Source of the DNA: JAFDVL01 sp043736395
GTDB taxonomy: Bacteria; Acidobacteriota; Blastocatellia; RBC074
Assembly (NCBI GenBank): GCA_043736395.1
Contig: JAYTCQ010000179.1
Coordinates: forward strand, 1-25,685
Direction: 5' to 3'
Length of the DNA: 25,685 nt
Shown: piece after piece, positions 7,783 to 15,400 of the stretch
How the letters are laid out: the number at the start of each line of letters is the position of its first letter
Position numbering within the stretch: the stretch's first letter is position 1
Position numbers and translations under genes: made by a program
Notes under the pieces: generated by a model
The model's database searches: none
What the model saw: only the letters and a program-made list of their open reading frames with translations
Told to the model about the DNA's origin: nothing

Positions 7783-8448
7783 TCAAATTTCAAATCCTTC
7801 CAATGTAGTTACAATTAAATCCGCAGCAGATAAGTGTGCTGCACTGTAACTATTGGTCACAGCAATGCAGTACATTTCCGCGGCTTTCGCGGCTTCGATG
7901 CCCGCAATCGAATCTTCAAACACAACACATTCGGTCGGCTGAATTTCTGCATTTAGAATATAATTCAACTGCTCCAAAGCTTTTTCATAGCCTTCAGGAT
8001 CGGGCTTGCAATCGTTCACGTCTTCCGCCGCAACGATGATTTTAAAACAATCACGAACGCCTGCATGTTCGAGCACATATTCAATCTCGCCGCGCAGCGC
8101 ACCGGAAGCAATTGCCATTGGATATTGATCCGCGAGGCGTTTGATTAAATCCACCGCACCGGGAAAAAGTAACATTCGCTTGGAAATTTCTTCGCGGTAA
8201 TATTCGGCTTTGCGATCAATCAGGATTTGAATAAATTCATCATCGGCGGCATCAGGAGTCCGCGAATTATCACACAGCACCGCCGTAAAACATCCGCGAT
8301 CATCCAGCCCTAAATATTTCTCGTGATAATCTTCATCGGTTAAAAAAATGAATTCTTCTTTCAGTATTTTTTGGAACAATTCAAGGTGGAGCGGTTCGTC
8401 ATCAACGATGACGCCGTTAAAATCAAAAATAATAGCTTTTGGCTTCAC
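7783..8448 (-). CDS. HAD-superfamily hydrolase, beta-phosphoglucomutase-like, with DxN motif I
   Basis: 221 residues from the GTG at 8448, chosen because AGGA lies 8 bp upstream; a TTG two codons earlier is closer to that site than usual. Motif I reads FDFNGVIVDDEP: nucleophile Asp9 is present, but the second acidic residue is Asn11 instead of Asp. Motif II Ser115 (AIASG), motif III Lys148 (DCKPDPEGY) and motif IV Glu178-Asp179 (VVFEDSIAGIEAA) are intact. The alpha-helical cap after motif I places it with beta-phosphoglucomutase/phosphatase-type HADs acting on small phosphorylated metabolites in the cytoplasm. The Asn may change phosphatase activity, because the second Asp is normally the general acid/base. 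It is transcribed divergently from the next methyltransferase with about 70 bp between starts. Confidence 0.85.
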   Translation of the reverse strand: MKPKAIIFDFNGVIVDDEPLHLELFQKILKEEFIFLTDEDYHEKYLGLDDRGCFTAVLCDNSRTPDAADDEFIQILIDRKAEYYREEISKRMLLFPGAVDLIKRLADQYPMAIASGALRGEIEYVLEHAGVRDCFKIIVAAEDVNDCKPDPEGYEKALEQLNYILNAEIQPTECVVFEDSIAGIEAAKAAEMYCIAVTNSYSAAHLSAADLIVTTLEGFEI

Positions 8449-8519
8449 TCTCAAAATCCTTTCGGGTAGTCTTAAAATTCAGTATCGGACAGGATAAACT
8501 TTGCTCTGAGGAAATACCA

Positions 8520-9287
8520 ATGGCGAGTGAAAAGATAAATGATAATTGGAACTCATCGCTTTACGATCAGAAGCATTCGTTTGTGTATGAGTACGGCAAA
8601 GAATTACTTGGCTTGCTGAAGGCGCAACCACGCGAACGCATCCTTGACATCGGATGCGGAACCGGACACTTGACCGCGCAAATTGCGGCTTCAGGTGCGA
8701 AAGTTATCGGGATGGATTATTCCGCCGCGATGATCGAAAAGGCGCGAGCGGAATATCCGACGCTGGAATTAATCGAAGCCGACGCGACAAATTTTTCTTT
8801 TGATGAACCGTTTGATGCAGTGTTTTCCAATGCTACTTTTCATTGGATTCCTGATATTGATGCCGCTACGAAATGCATCGCCAACGCCTTAAAACAAGGC
8901 GGTCGAATGATTGTTGAATTCGGAGGCAAGCGCAACATTGCCAATATCATGGCTGCGCTTGAAGCATCATTAAAAGAGCTAAAAATTCCCGATGTCAGCC
9001 GCGAAATGTATTACGCTTCGATTGGCGAATACACGCCTGTGCTTGAAAAATACGGACTCGAAGTCGAACAAGCTTTTCTCTTTGATCGCCCCACAAAATT
9101 GGAAGGCGAAGATGGAATGCTGAATTGGCTCCGCATGTTTGCAACGATGAAAACTGAAAATTTATCTGAAGCGCAACGCGCCGAAGCCTTCCATTTAGCC
9201 GAATCAAAACTGCGCGCCGTTCAGTATCATGACGGGCAATGGTATGCTGACTACCGTCGGATTCGCGTGGTCGCGCGGAAACTATAA
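8520..9287 (+). CDS. Trans-aconitate 2-methyltransferase-like SAM-dependent methyltransferase
   Basis: 255 residues from the ATG at 8520, preceded by GAGGAA at 8508-8513. A longer frame reaching 8439 would overlap the divergent HAD gene and has no better ribosome site. Motif I is ILDIGCGTG (41-49), the acidic residue after beta 2 is Asp66 (GMDYS), the adenine-site motif is EADAT (86-90), and FSNATFHWIPD (102-112) is the pattern seen in Tam and its relatives. The C-terminal region (TKLEGEDGMLNWLRMF) also fits Tam-like proteins. Tam itself methylates trans-aconitate, but close family members act on unrelated small molecules, so the substrate is open. It is followed 42 bp later by the microcompartment vertex genes in the same direction. 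Confidence 0.8.
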   Translation: MASEKINDNWNSSLYDQKHSFVYEYGKELLGLLKAQPRERILDIGCGTGHLTAQIAASGAKVIGMDYSAAMIEKARAEYPTLELIEADATNFSFDEPFDAVFSNATFHWIPDIDAATKCIANALKQGGRMIVEFGGKRNIANIMAALEASLKELKIPDVSREMYYASIGEYTPVLEKYGLEVEQAFLFDRPTKLEGEDGMLNWLRMFATMKTENLSEAQRAEAFHLAESKLRAVQYHDGQWYADYRRIRVVARKL

Positions 9288-9329
9288 ACGTGTAGCGTAA
9301 GCATCTCGTTTGCGCTTCCGAATTAATTT

Positions 9330-9608
9330 ATGCAATTAGCCCGTGTCATCGGAAATATAGTCGCTACGATTAAAAACACTACGCTGGAAGGGCGCAAGTT
9401 AATGGTCGTGCAAACGCTGGATGCGAAATTGCTTCCCGTTGGCAAACCATTAGTCGCCGTAGATTCTGTCGGAGCCGGTGTCGGAGAATTAGTCTTCTGG
9501 TGTCGCGGCAAAGAAGCCAGCTTCCCCTTCGCAGGCAGCGATGTTCCGACCGATTGCACGATTGTTGGAATTGTTGATTCGGATAGACATGTAGAAGTGA
9601 ACAGTTAA
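9330..9608 (+). CDS. EutN/CcmL-family microcompartment vertex protein (BMC-P), copy 1
   Basis: 92 residues, the normal length for a BMC-P subunit. It starts MQLARVIGNIVATIKNTTLE, the conserved opening strand and loop of EutN/CcmL. It then has LMVVQTLD and VAVDSVGAGVGELVFW, and it ends CTIVGIVDSD, the classic C-terminal strand. These proteins form pentamers that cap the vertices of polyhedral shells. The loop before the last strand (RGKEASFPFAGSDVPTDC) is unusual in lacking the common GSSAR-like stretch. No hexameric BMC-H/T shell gene and no recognised cargo enzyme lies in the window. It probably shares a transcript with the second copy. Confidence 0.9.
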   Translation: MQLARVIGNIVATIKNTTLEGRKLMVVQTLDAKLLPVGKPLVAVDSVGAGVGELVFWCRGKEASFPFAGSDVPTDCTIVGIVDSDRHVEVNS

Positions 9609-9653
9609 CAGAAAACAGTTAACAGCCCAAGACACTTCTGTTAACTGTTCACT
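9596..9653. repeat. Hairpin with 18-bp arms overlapping the stop of vertex gene 1
   Basis: Arms 9596-9613 and 9636-9653 are perfectly complementary (AGTGAACAGTTAACAGAA and its complement). The left arm contains the TAA stop at 9606-9608. The 12-mer AACAGTTAACAG is repeated directly at 9600-9611 and 9614-9625. The element separates the two vertex genes and could uncouple their expression or stabilise the upstream message. Confidence 0.8.
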
Positions 9654-9674
9654 GTTTCTCTATTAACTGATTTT

Positions 9675-9941
9675 ATGCTCCTAGGAAAAGTCATTGGCAA
9701 CGTTGTCGCTTCGCACAAAAATTCGCGGTACGAAGGCGCACGCATCATGGTAGTGCAACCGATCAATCCTGATGGGAGTTTTCGGGGAGCTACGATGCTG
9801 GCACTCGATAGCGTAGATTCCGGCGAAGGTGATGTCGTGATTGTCGTCCAGGAAGGATGGGGAGCTTCAACCGCAGCCACGGGCGAAGCCGGAGCTGCGA
9901 TTGATTCCGCCATTGTAGGGATCGTAGATTCTATCGGGTAG
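9675..9941 (+). CDS. EutN/CcmL-family microcompartment vertex protein (BMC-P), copy 2
   Basis: 88 residues, again full length for BMC-P. Landmarks are LLGKVIGNVVASHKN (2-16), RIMVVQPINPDG, LALDSVDSGEGDVVIVVQEG, and the final AIVGIVDSIG. It keeps a more typical small-residue loop (GWGASTAATGEAGAAIDS) than copy 1. The two copies have clearly diverged, so they are not a recent duplication. Shell systems commonly carry more than one BMC-P paralog, so the pair fits a real compartment whose other shell parts would be encoded elsewhere. The gene ends at the left arm of a family A inverted repeat. Confidence 0.9.
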   Translation: MLLGKVIGNVVASHKNSRYEGARIMVVQPINPDGSFRGATMLALDSVDSGEGDVVIVVQEGWGASTAATGEAGAAIDSAIVGIVDSIG

Positions 9942-10043
9942 GATAGGCGTCCCCGCCTGTCCTCTTTTCACTAGAAATATTTTGCAAGAAAAGGCGACGA
10001 CGCCTGTCCTAAAAATTCGACAGGCGGGGACGCCTCTCGTACC
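9937..10043. repeat. Long inverted repeat, family A copy 2 (convergent gap)
   Basis: Arms 9937-9961 and 10019-10043 pair over 25 bp with two mismatches and share the core AGGCGTCCCCGCCTGTC with the element at 2028-2123. A third, degraded arm (GCGACGACGCCTGTCC) lies inside at about 9994-10009. The left arm starts inside the last codons and stop (TAG, 9939-9941) of vertex gene 2. The right arm ends 2 bp before the stop of the convergent DUF1080 gene. Confidence 0.85.
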
Positions 10044-10044
10044 T

Positions 10045-10779
10045 TTATTTCAAAGCCCGAACCTTCACATTTCGATACCATACTTTATCGCCGTGTTCCT
10101 GCAATAAAATGTGGCCTTTTGAGAAGGTGCCAAATTCTTTTGTCTTGCTGAATTTGCTTTTGGCAATTAATTCTTTTAAGGCTTCGCTCTCGCGTTCATA
10201 TTCCACAACTTTTTCGCCGTTCAGCCAATGCTCGATATGCTTGCCTTTAACAACTAAGCGGATTTGATTGAATTCGCCAACGGGTTTGAGTTTCTTCTTA
10301 TCGTTTGGAGCCATGATGTCATACAACGCACTCGCCTTGCGATTGCCGTTGATGCCCATTTTCGCGTCAGGATGATTTTCATCATCGAGCACCTGCATCT
10401 CAAAGCTGACAGCAGATTTTCCTTTGGGCGGAAGCGTTTCCGAAACTAAATATTTGATGCCGCTGTTGCCGCCTTTGCTGATTTTCCATTCCATCGAAAA
10501 TTCAAAATTTTCAAATTGATCTACGGTAATCAGGTCGCCGCCAGCTTCGCCGAGTTCGCCGTGCGCTTGAATGCGGCTGATGCAATTGTCTTCGATGATC
10601 CATCCAGTCGGAACTTTATCCTGATGAAACCCGCGCCATCCGGTGAAGGTTTTTCCATCAAATAATAATTTCCATCCGGTTTTTTTTTCGGCTTTGGAAA
10701 GTTCATTGCTCTTTTGTGCGAAAGCAGTGAAAGCACAAACCGCAAGAAGGAGAGTTATGAGCAGGAATTTTTGTTTCAT
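10045..10779 (-). CDS. DUF1080 protein (3-keto-disaccharide hydrolase-type domain), exported
   Basis: 244 residues from the ATG at 10779, which directly starts a signal peptide (MKQKFLLITLLLAVCAF, cleavage near AFAQ). An in-frame TTG at 10836 would put 19 extra residues before it and is rejected. The single jelly-roll domain shows the family landmarks: LFDGKTFTGW (39-48), GGDLIT, WKISKGGNSGIKYLV (98-112), EMQVLDDENHPDA (127-139), HWLNG (184-188) and ILLQEHGDKVWYRNV (224-238). Members of PF06439 are annotated as cleaving 3-keto-glycosides after a Gfo/Idh/MocA enzyme has oxidised C3. Here the gene lies directly downstream of such an oxidoreductase on the same strand, which supports that role. 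It probably acts in the periplasm. Confidence 0.87.
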   Translation of the reverse strand: MKQKFLLITLLLAVCAFTAFAQKSNELSKAEKKTGWKLLFDGKTFTGWRGFHQDKVPTGWIIEDNCISRIQAHGELGEAGGDLITVDQFENFEFSMEWKISKGGNSGIKYLVSETLPPKGKSAVSFEMQVLDDENHPDAKMGINGNRKASALYDIMAPNDKKKLKPVGEFNQIRLVVKGKHIEHWLNGEKVVEYERESEALKELIAKSKFSKTKEFGTFSKGHILLQEHGDKVWYRNVKVRALK

Positions 10780-10808
10780 TGTTTTGGGTATTAAGAATTT
10801 GGGGAGAT

Positions 10809-10834
10809 GGGAACGCGGGAAAATCCGCGTCCCC
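10809..10834. repeat. Short hairpin between the oxidoreductase and DUF1080 genes
   Basis: Arms 10809-10818 and 10825-10834 pair 9 of 10 with a 6-bp loop. It lies in the 68-bp gap within the presumed two-gene transcript, so it may adjust the ratio of the two products or act as an mRNA processing or stability element. Confidence 0.6.
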
Positions 10835-10847
10835 AATTAAAATAATC

Positions 10848-12200
10848 CTAAGCTTTGACCGGCGCCAACGGACGATCTACGACGCGTTCATTTCGTTCGT
10901 CAAAGTATAAAACTTTGCCGGAACGATAGGACTCTACCGCCATGCCAATGGTAGTCATCGCACGATACGCAGTTGGAGCATCCAAGGCAGTTTTCTCACG
11001 TGTTTTCACGCAGCGCAGGAAATTTTGCATGTGATCTTCACGTGTTTTATCCGTTTCGAGTTTGACTTCGGCACTGCCGAATTTAGCGACGAACTTGTCT
11101 TTGAACTGACGTTCCGCCGTAGCCGTAATGTAATCCACTTTGCCTTCAAATTGTCCGTGCGGAACCATCATGATTGTTCCTTCGTGTCCACGAATCAATC
11201 CAGGAATATGCGCACTGTTCGCCATCGAAGAACTCAAAATCAATGAATGTCCTTTGGGGAATTCTGCGATCAAATGGAACGTGTCAGGCACTTCGCGTCC
11301 GTCTTTGAAAACGTACGTTCCGCCAGAAGCCATTACTTTGTATGGGAATTGCGCTTCGCCCCAGCAAATGTTGAGCGGTGCGACGACGTGATAAAAAAGA
11401 TCAGTCGCGATGCCGCCGGAATAATCCCAATATTTGCGGAAGCGGAAAAATCGTTCGGCACTGAACGGACGTTTCGTCGCTGAACCAAGCCACATATTCC
11501 AATCAATAAAATCGTCGCCCTTGCCCGTGGGGCTCGCCGCTGGATCAATTTTGTAATTCCATTCGCCTTCGATGGAGTTACGATGGTACGAACCCTGGCT
11601 CATCAACAATTCGCCAATCATTCCATCTTGAATGGCTTTGCGCGCCTTCCACCATTGATCAGAAGAAGTCGTCTGCGAACCGATTTGCACGACGCGATTC
11701 GTCGCTTTGGCAACTTCAGTAAATTTCTTGGCTTCCTCGACGGTTTTCGTCATTGGCTTTTCGCAGTAAACATCTTTGCCAGAATTCATCGCAGCAATCG
11801 CAATCGGCGCGTGCCAATGATCCGGCGTAGCAATAATGACAGCATCAATATCTTTGCGACCAATGACTTCACGATAATCCAGTGTCGCCATTGGAGCGTT
11901 GCTAATTGTTTTGGCATTGGTCAGGCGTTTTTGGTAAACATCACAAACCGCGACGACATCAGCTGGACGCGAAGTTTTTCCTGTTTCTATTGCCCATTTC
12001 ATAACACCCGTACCGCGTCCGCCAACGCCGATACAACCAAGATTAATGCGATCATTCGCGCCAAGAATTCTCCCGGGTGCGAGGATGTTTTTTATTTTAG
12101 TGGATTGCGCAAAGGTGGGTATCGAAAGCAATGCGCCACCGGCAGCGGATACTGCGCCTGCTTGCTTGAGAAAATCTCTCCGTGATTTCTTTTCGGACAT
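10848..12200 (-). CDS. Tat-exported Gfo/Idh/MocA-family oxidoreductase
   Basis: 450 residues. The N-terminus has a twin-arginine signal (KKSRRDFLKQAG followed by an Ala-rich hydrophobic stretch and a cleavage region near TFAQ), so the folded protein with bound NAD(P) should be exported. The Rossmann loop GCIGVGGRGTG is at 55-65, the family EKP motif at 147-149 (CEKPM), and the catalytic-region pattern GGIATDLFYH at 262-271 with Asp267 and His271. Such exported enzymes oxidise or reduce sugar hydroxyls with a tightly held cofactor. Together with the downstream DUF1080 gene, a C3-oxidation then cleavage pathway for glycosides is likely. A good ribosome site (GGAGGT, 9 bp before the ATG) supports the start. 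The promoter region shared with the divergent receptor gene holds a GntR-type operator. Confidence 0.88.
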   Translation of the reverse strand: MSEKKSRRDFLKQAGAVSAAGGALLSIPTFAQSTKIKNILAPGRILGANDRINLGCIGVGGRGTGVMKWAIETGKTSRPADVVAVCDVYQKRLTNAKTISNAPMATLDYREVIGRKDIDAVIIATPDHWHAPIAIAAMNSGKDVYCEKPMTKTVEEAKKFTEVAKATNRVVQIGSQTTSSDQWWKARKAIQDGMIGELLMSQGSYHRNSIEGEWNYKIDPAASPTGKGDDFIDWNMWLGSATKRPFSAERFFRFRKYWDYSGGIATDLFYHVVAPLNICWGEAQFPYKVMASGGTYVFKDGREVPDTFHLIAEFPKGHSLILSSSMANSAHIPGLIRGHEGTIMMVPHGQFEGKVDYITATAERQFKDKFVAKFGSAEVKLETDKTREDHMQNFLRCVKTREKTALDAPTAYRAMTTIGMAVESYRSGKVLYFDERNERVVDRPLAPVKA

Positions 12201-12259
12201 TATGTTTTGACCTCCGGTAACTGGTAAAAAGGGTGAATAACTACTCAGCGAAGGCGTTT

Positions 12260-12289
12260 AGAATACTCTGGTACTTGACTCTTGGTCAA
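12260..12289 (-). promoter_or_regulatory. Candidate promoter for the oxidoreductase/DUF1080 operon
   Basis: Reading the minus strand, TTGACC (12289-12284) and TATTCT (12265-12260) are separated by 18 bp. The -35 box overlaps the left part of the operator-like palindrome at 12283-12293. The -10 match is moderate (4 of 6), so this is a candidate only. Confidence 0.4.
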
Positions 12290-12304
12290 ACCATTGTGGA
12301 TAAT
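12275..12304 (+). promoter_or_regulatory. Candidate promoter for Oar-like receptor 1
   Basis: TTGACT (12275-12280) and GATAAT (12299-12304) are separated by 18 bp, a good sigma-70-type pair. The operator-like palindrome lies entirely in the spacer. The two divergent -35 boxes face each other within TTGACTCTTGGTCAA, itself a palindrome. Transcription from here would give a leader of roughly 185 nt. Confidence 0.55.
12283..12293. promoter_or_regulatory. GntR/FadR-type operator candidate 1 (TGGT-N3-ACCA)
   Basis: TGGTCAAACCA is an 11-bp interrupted palindrome of the kind bound by FadR-subfamily regulators such as PdhR, UxuR and ExuR. Its extended form TTGGTCAAACCAT differs at only two central positions from the site at 23528-23540 upstream of the GntR gene in this window. 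Its place between -35 and -10 of one promoter and on the -35 of the opposing one suits repression of both. Confidence 0.55.
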
Positions 12305-12495
12305 AACAACAGCTGACGAGATCCACGTAAAAAATGTCATCCTCCAGGTTCCCCGATGACAGACTCAGTTGGCAAAGCTGGGCTGAAGTTTATCCTCGAA
12401 CTTAAATTGTTCATGAATTATTTTTGAATTCGTGCGCGGGCATTATCAGATAATCGCCTTGAATTCTATCCACCAACCTTAAGAGGAGTACATCA

Positions 12496-15400
12496 ATGAC
12501 AATCAACCAACTAAAAATGTTGGCTCGCGTGATGACTATCGGTTTGAGTCTGACGCTGAGTTCTTTGCTCGCATTTGCTCAATCTGACAACACGCAAATT
12601 TCCGGTTTCGTCAGAGACCAGAATGGCGCCGTCGTCGCCAACGCTAAAATCTCGGTTAAAAGTGAGGCACGTGACTTCGAACGTACTACCACAACGAATG
12701 GCGAAGGCTATTATATTGTGACCCAGCTTCCATCGGGACTTTACACCGTCTCGGTCGAATCTGCGGGTTTCAAATCCTACAAAGAATCGGGTAAAAAACT
12801 TGACCCGAACGTTCCGGCAACTGCTGATGTGTCCCTTCAAACCGGACAGCTCACAGATGTTGTGAACGTCACATCTACTAACACCCAAGTCCAAACAGAA
12901 ACCGCTACAGTCGGTAAATTGGTTGATGAATTGACCATCAAAAATACCCAGCTCAATGGACGCAATCCTTTGTTGCTGGCTGTTTTGAAACCAGGCGTCC
13001 TCGGCGGTTCGCTAGGTGGTAACAGCTTCGGTCTAACCACCGCAGGCTTGATCATCAATGGTGCTCGTACCCAAGACACGCTCGTCACTTTCGACGGCGC
13101 AGTCGGTGTCCGTACCCGTTCCAACGGAACCAGCATCGGTGTTGCCGATGTGGACTCGACTCAGGAAGTGCAAATTCTAACAGCCAATTATAACGCAGAA
13201 TACGGTCGTTCGGCTGGTGGGCAGGTTCGTATCATTACCAAAAGCGGTACGAAGGACATTCACGGCGTAGCCTATGAGTATTTGCGCAACGCAGCACTCA
13301 ATACCAACAGCTGGGATCGTAACCGTACCTACAATCCTGCACGTCCCTGCACCGACACAGCATTCAAGAAAGATATCGCGTGTCGTCCAAATCCATTCCG
13401 TTACAATCAGTTCGGATTTAACCTGAGTGGTCCAGTTGTTATTCCTGGAACTGGCTTCAACAAAGACCGTAACAAACTCTTCTGGCTTTACAGCATGGAA
13501 TGGGTCAAGGTTCGTCAAACGAGCAACATAATTAATCGCGTTCCAACGGCCAGAATGCGGGTGGGAGATTTCAGTGAACTTTTCCCTGGTGGACCAAACT
13601 TCAATGCAAACCTTGGCATTACGCGTTTCGTCAAAGACCCTCTAAAAACAGGTGCTTGCAGCGCAACTGATCAAACGGCCTGCTTTAACGATGGTGGAGT
13701 CATAAATAAAATCCCAACCGCTCGTTTAAGCCCAAACGGTCTGGCATTGCTCAAAGCTTTTCCTGATCCAATTCCTGGCTTCTTTAACGCTGGTTCGAAC
13801 TTCTTCCAAAGTCGCCCGGCACTTACCAATCAGCGCAAAGAAAACGTCAATATTGATTTCTTACCGAATGAAAACAATCAAGTGAAAATTCGTTTGGCAC
13901 TTTATCATTTCGTTGACGTCAGTGCGTTCCGTGGCGCAACTGATCGTGCACCACAAATCATCACTCGTCCAAACCAGACAATGTCAATTGGTTGGACGAA
14001 AACATGGTCGCCAACGTGGATCAGTGAAACTTTAGTAGCGGGCAGCCGCGATCAGGTTGACATTGCTGTTGACACACGTGGTGATCGCTATAAACGCAGC
14101 AACTACGGAATTAACTACCCTTACATCTTTAGCTCTGCGAAAGAAATTCAAGATAAGATTCCTACCGTTGACGGTCTGGACATTTTCGGAAGCCTTGATG
14201 GTGGTCCATATCCTTCAAGCTCCACAGGGCCGATTTATCAGGTCAACAATAACTGGACGAATATTCGTGGAAGTCACACCGTCAAATTCGGTGGCTACTT
14301 CGAACGCGCCGGACAAAACGATTTCGACCAAATCAACGTTGCTGGTACACCAGGCGGAACCAACAACCAGAACGGACGATTCGTATTCTCAAATGCCGGT
14401 AGGTCGGATGGAACAGGCGTTGCCTCTGCCAACGCAGCACTAGGACTATTCGACACCTACGCTGAAATCGGTGACCGTTCGTATACCCCTTATCGCGGTC
14501 ACATGTTCGAATGGTTCGCACAGGACTCATGGAAAGCAACTCCGAAACTGCGATTGGAAGCAGGTATTCGTCAAAGTATTATCCAGCCATATTACAGCTT
14601 GTGGCGTAACATGGTTGTCTTTGATGCCAAGTATTACAATCCAGCGTTAGCTCCAACTGTCAGTCCGACAAATGGATTTATCACTTCAAGTGGAACTAAT
14701 TTACAGTCACTTTACAACGGTCTGGTAATTCCTGGCAGCGGTTGGACTGATGCAGCCAAAGGCCCTGGTCGTATCGCAATTGCGACAACTGGTCAATTCG
14801 ATTTTCTTTTCCGAGGCGAAAGCAAATCGTTCTCGCAGATTCATAAGAATACATTCCAGCCACGTGCTGGTATGGCTTACGCGATCAACGACAAGAACGT
14901 CTTCCGTGCTGGTATTGGTCGCTTCATGACACGTCTCGGTGTCAGCGATTCGGTCTTCCTCGGTGGTAATCCACCTTTGCAACCAACCGTTTCTGTGACC
15001 AATGGCAACGTTGACAATCCAGGTGGTAAGGCCGGAAACATTTTCACGCAGCAGATCACGTCACAGGACAAGGTCTTCAAAAATCCTGAAGCGTGGACGT
15101 GGAACGGAACCTTTGAAAGAGAAATTGGTTTCTCTTCAAAACTTGAAGTCAGTTATGTCGGTCGTCGTGGATTACACGCACAACGCGAACGTAACATCAA
15201 TCAACTTCCAGTTGGTACACTTCAAGCCAATCCTGGCATCAATGCCGACTCGCTTCGTCCATACAAGGGTTACAACATCATCCGAGTAACCAACAACGAT
15301 GCGAATTCGATGTACCACAGTTTCCAGGTAGGCTTGGAACGTCGCTTCACTAAAGGCCTTGCATATAGCTTCGCCTACACGTTGTCTAAATCACAAGATG

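Noticed and set aside
8439..8519. A 27-residue N-terminal extension of the Tam-like methyltransferase
   Set aside because: It would overlap the divergent HAD start, whereas the ATG at 8520 has a good GAGGAA site at correct spacing.
9596..9660. Repeated AACAGTTAACAG as the start of a CRISPR or tandem array
   Set aside because: Only two direct copies exist, they are part of a single hairpin, and there are no regular spacers.
11583..12185. A 200-codon plus-strand frame opposite the Gfo/Idh/MocA gene
   Set aside because: It is antisense to a well-supported protein; composition (Arg, Asn, Phe, Ile) and lack of motifs mark it as a shadow frame.
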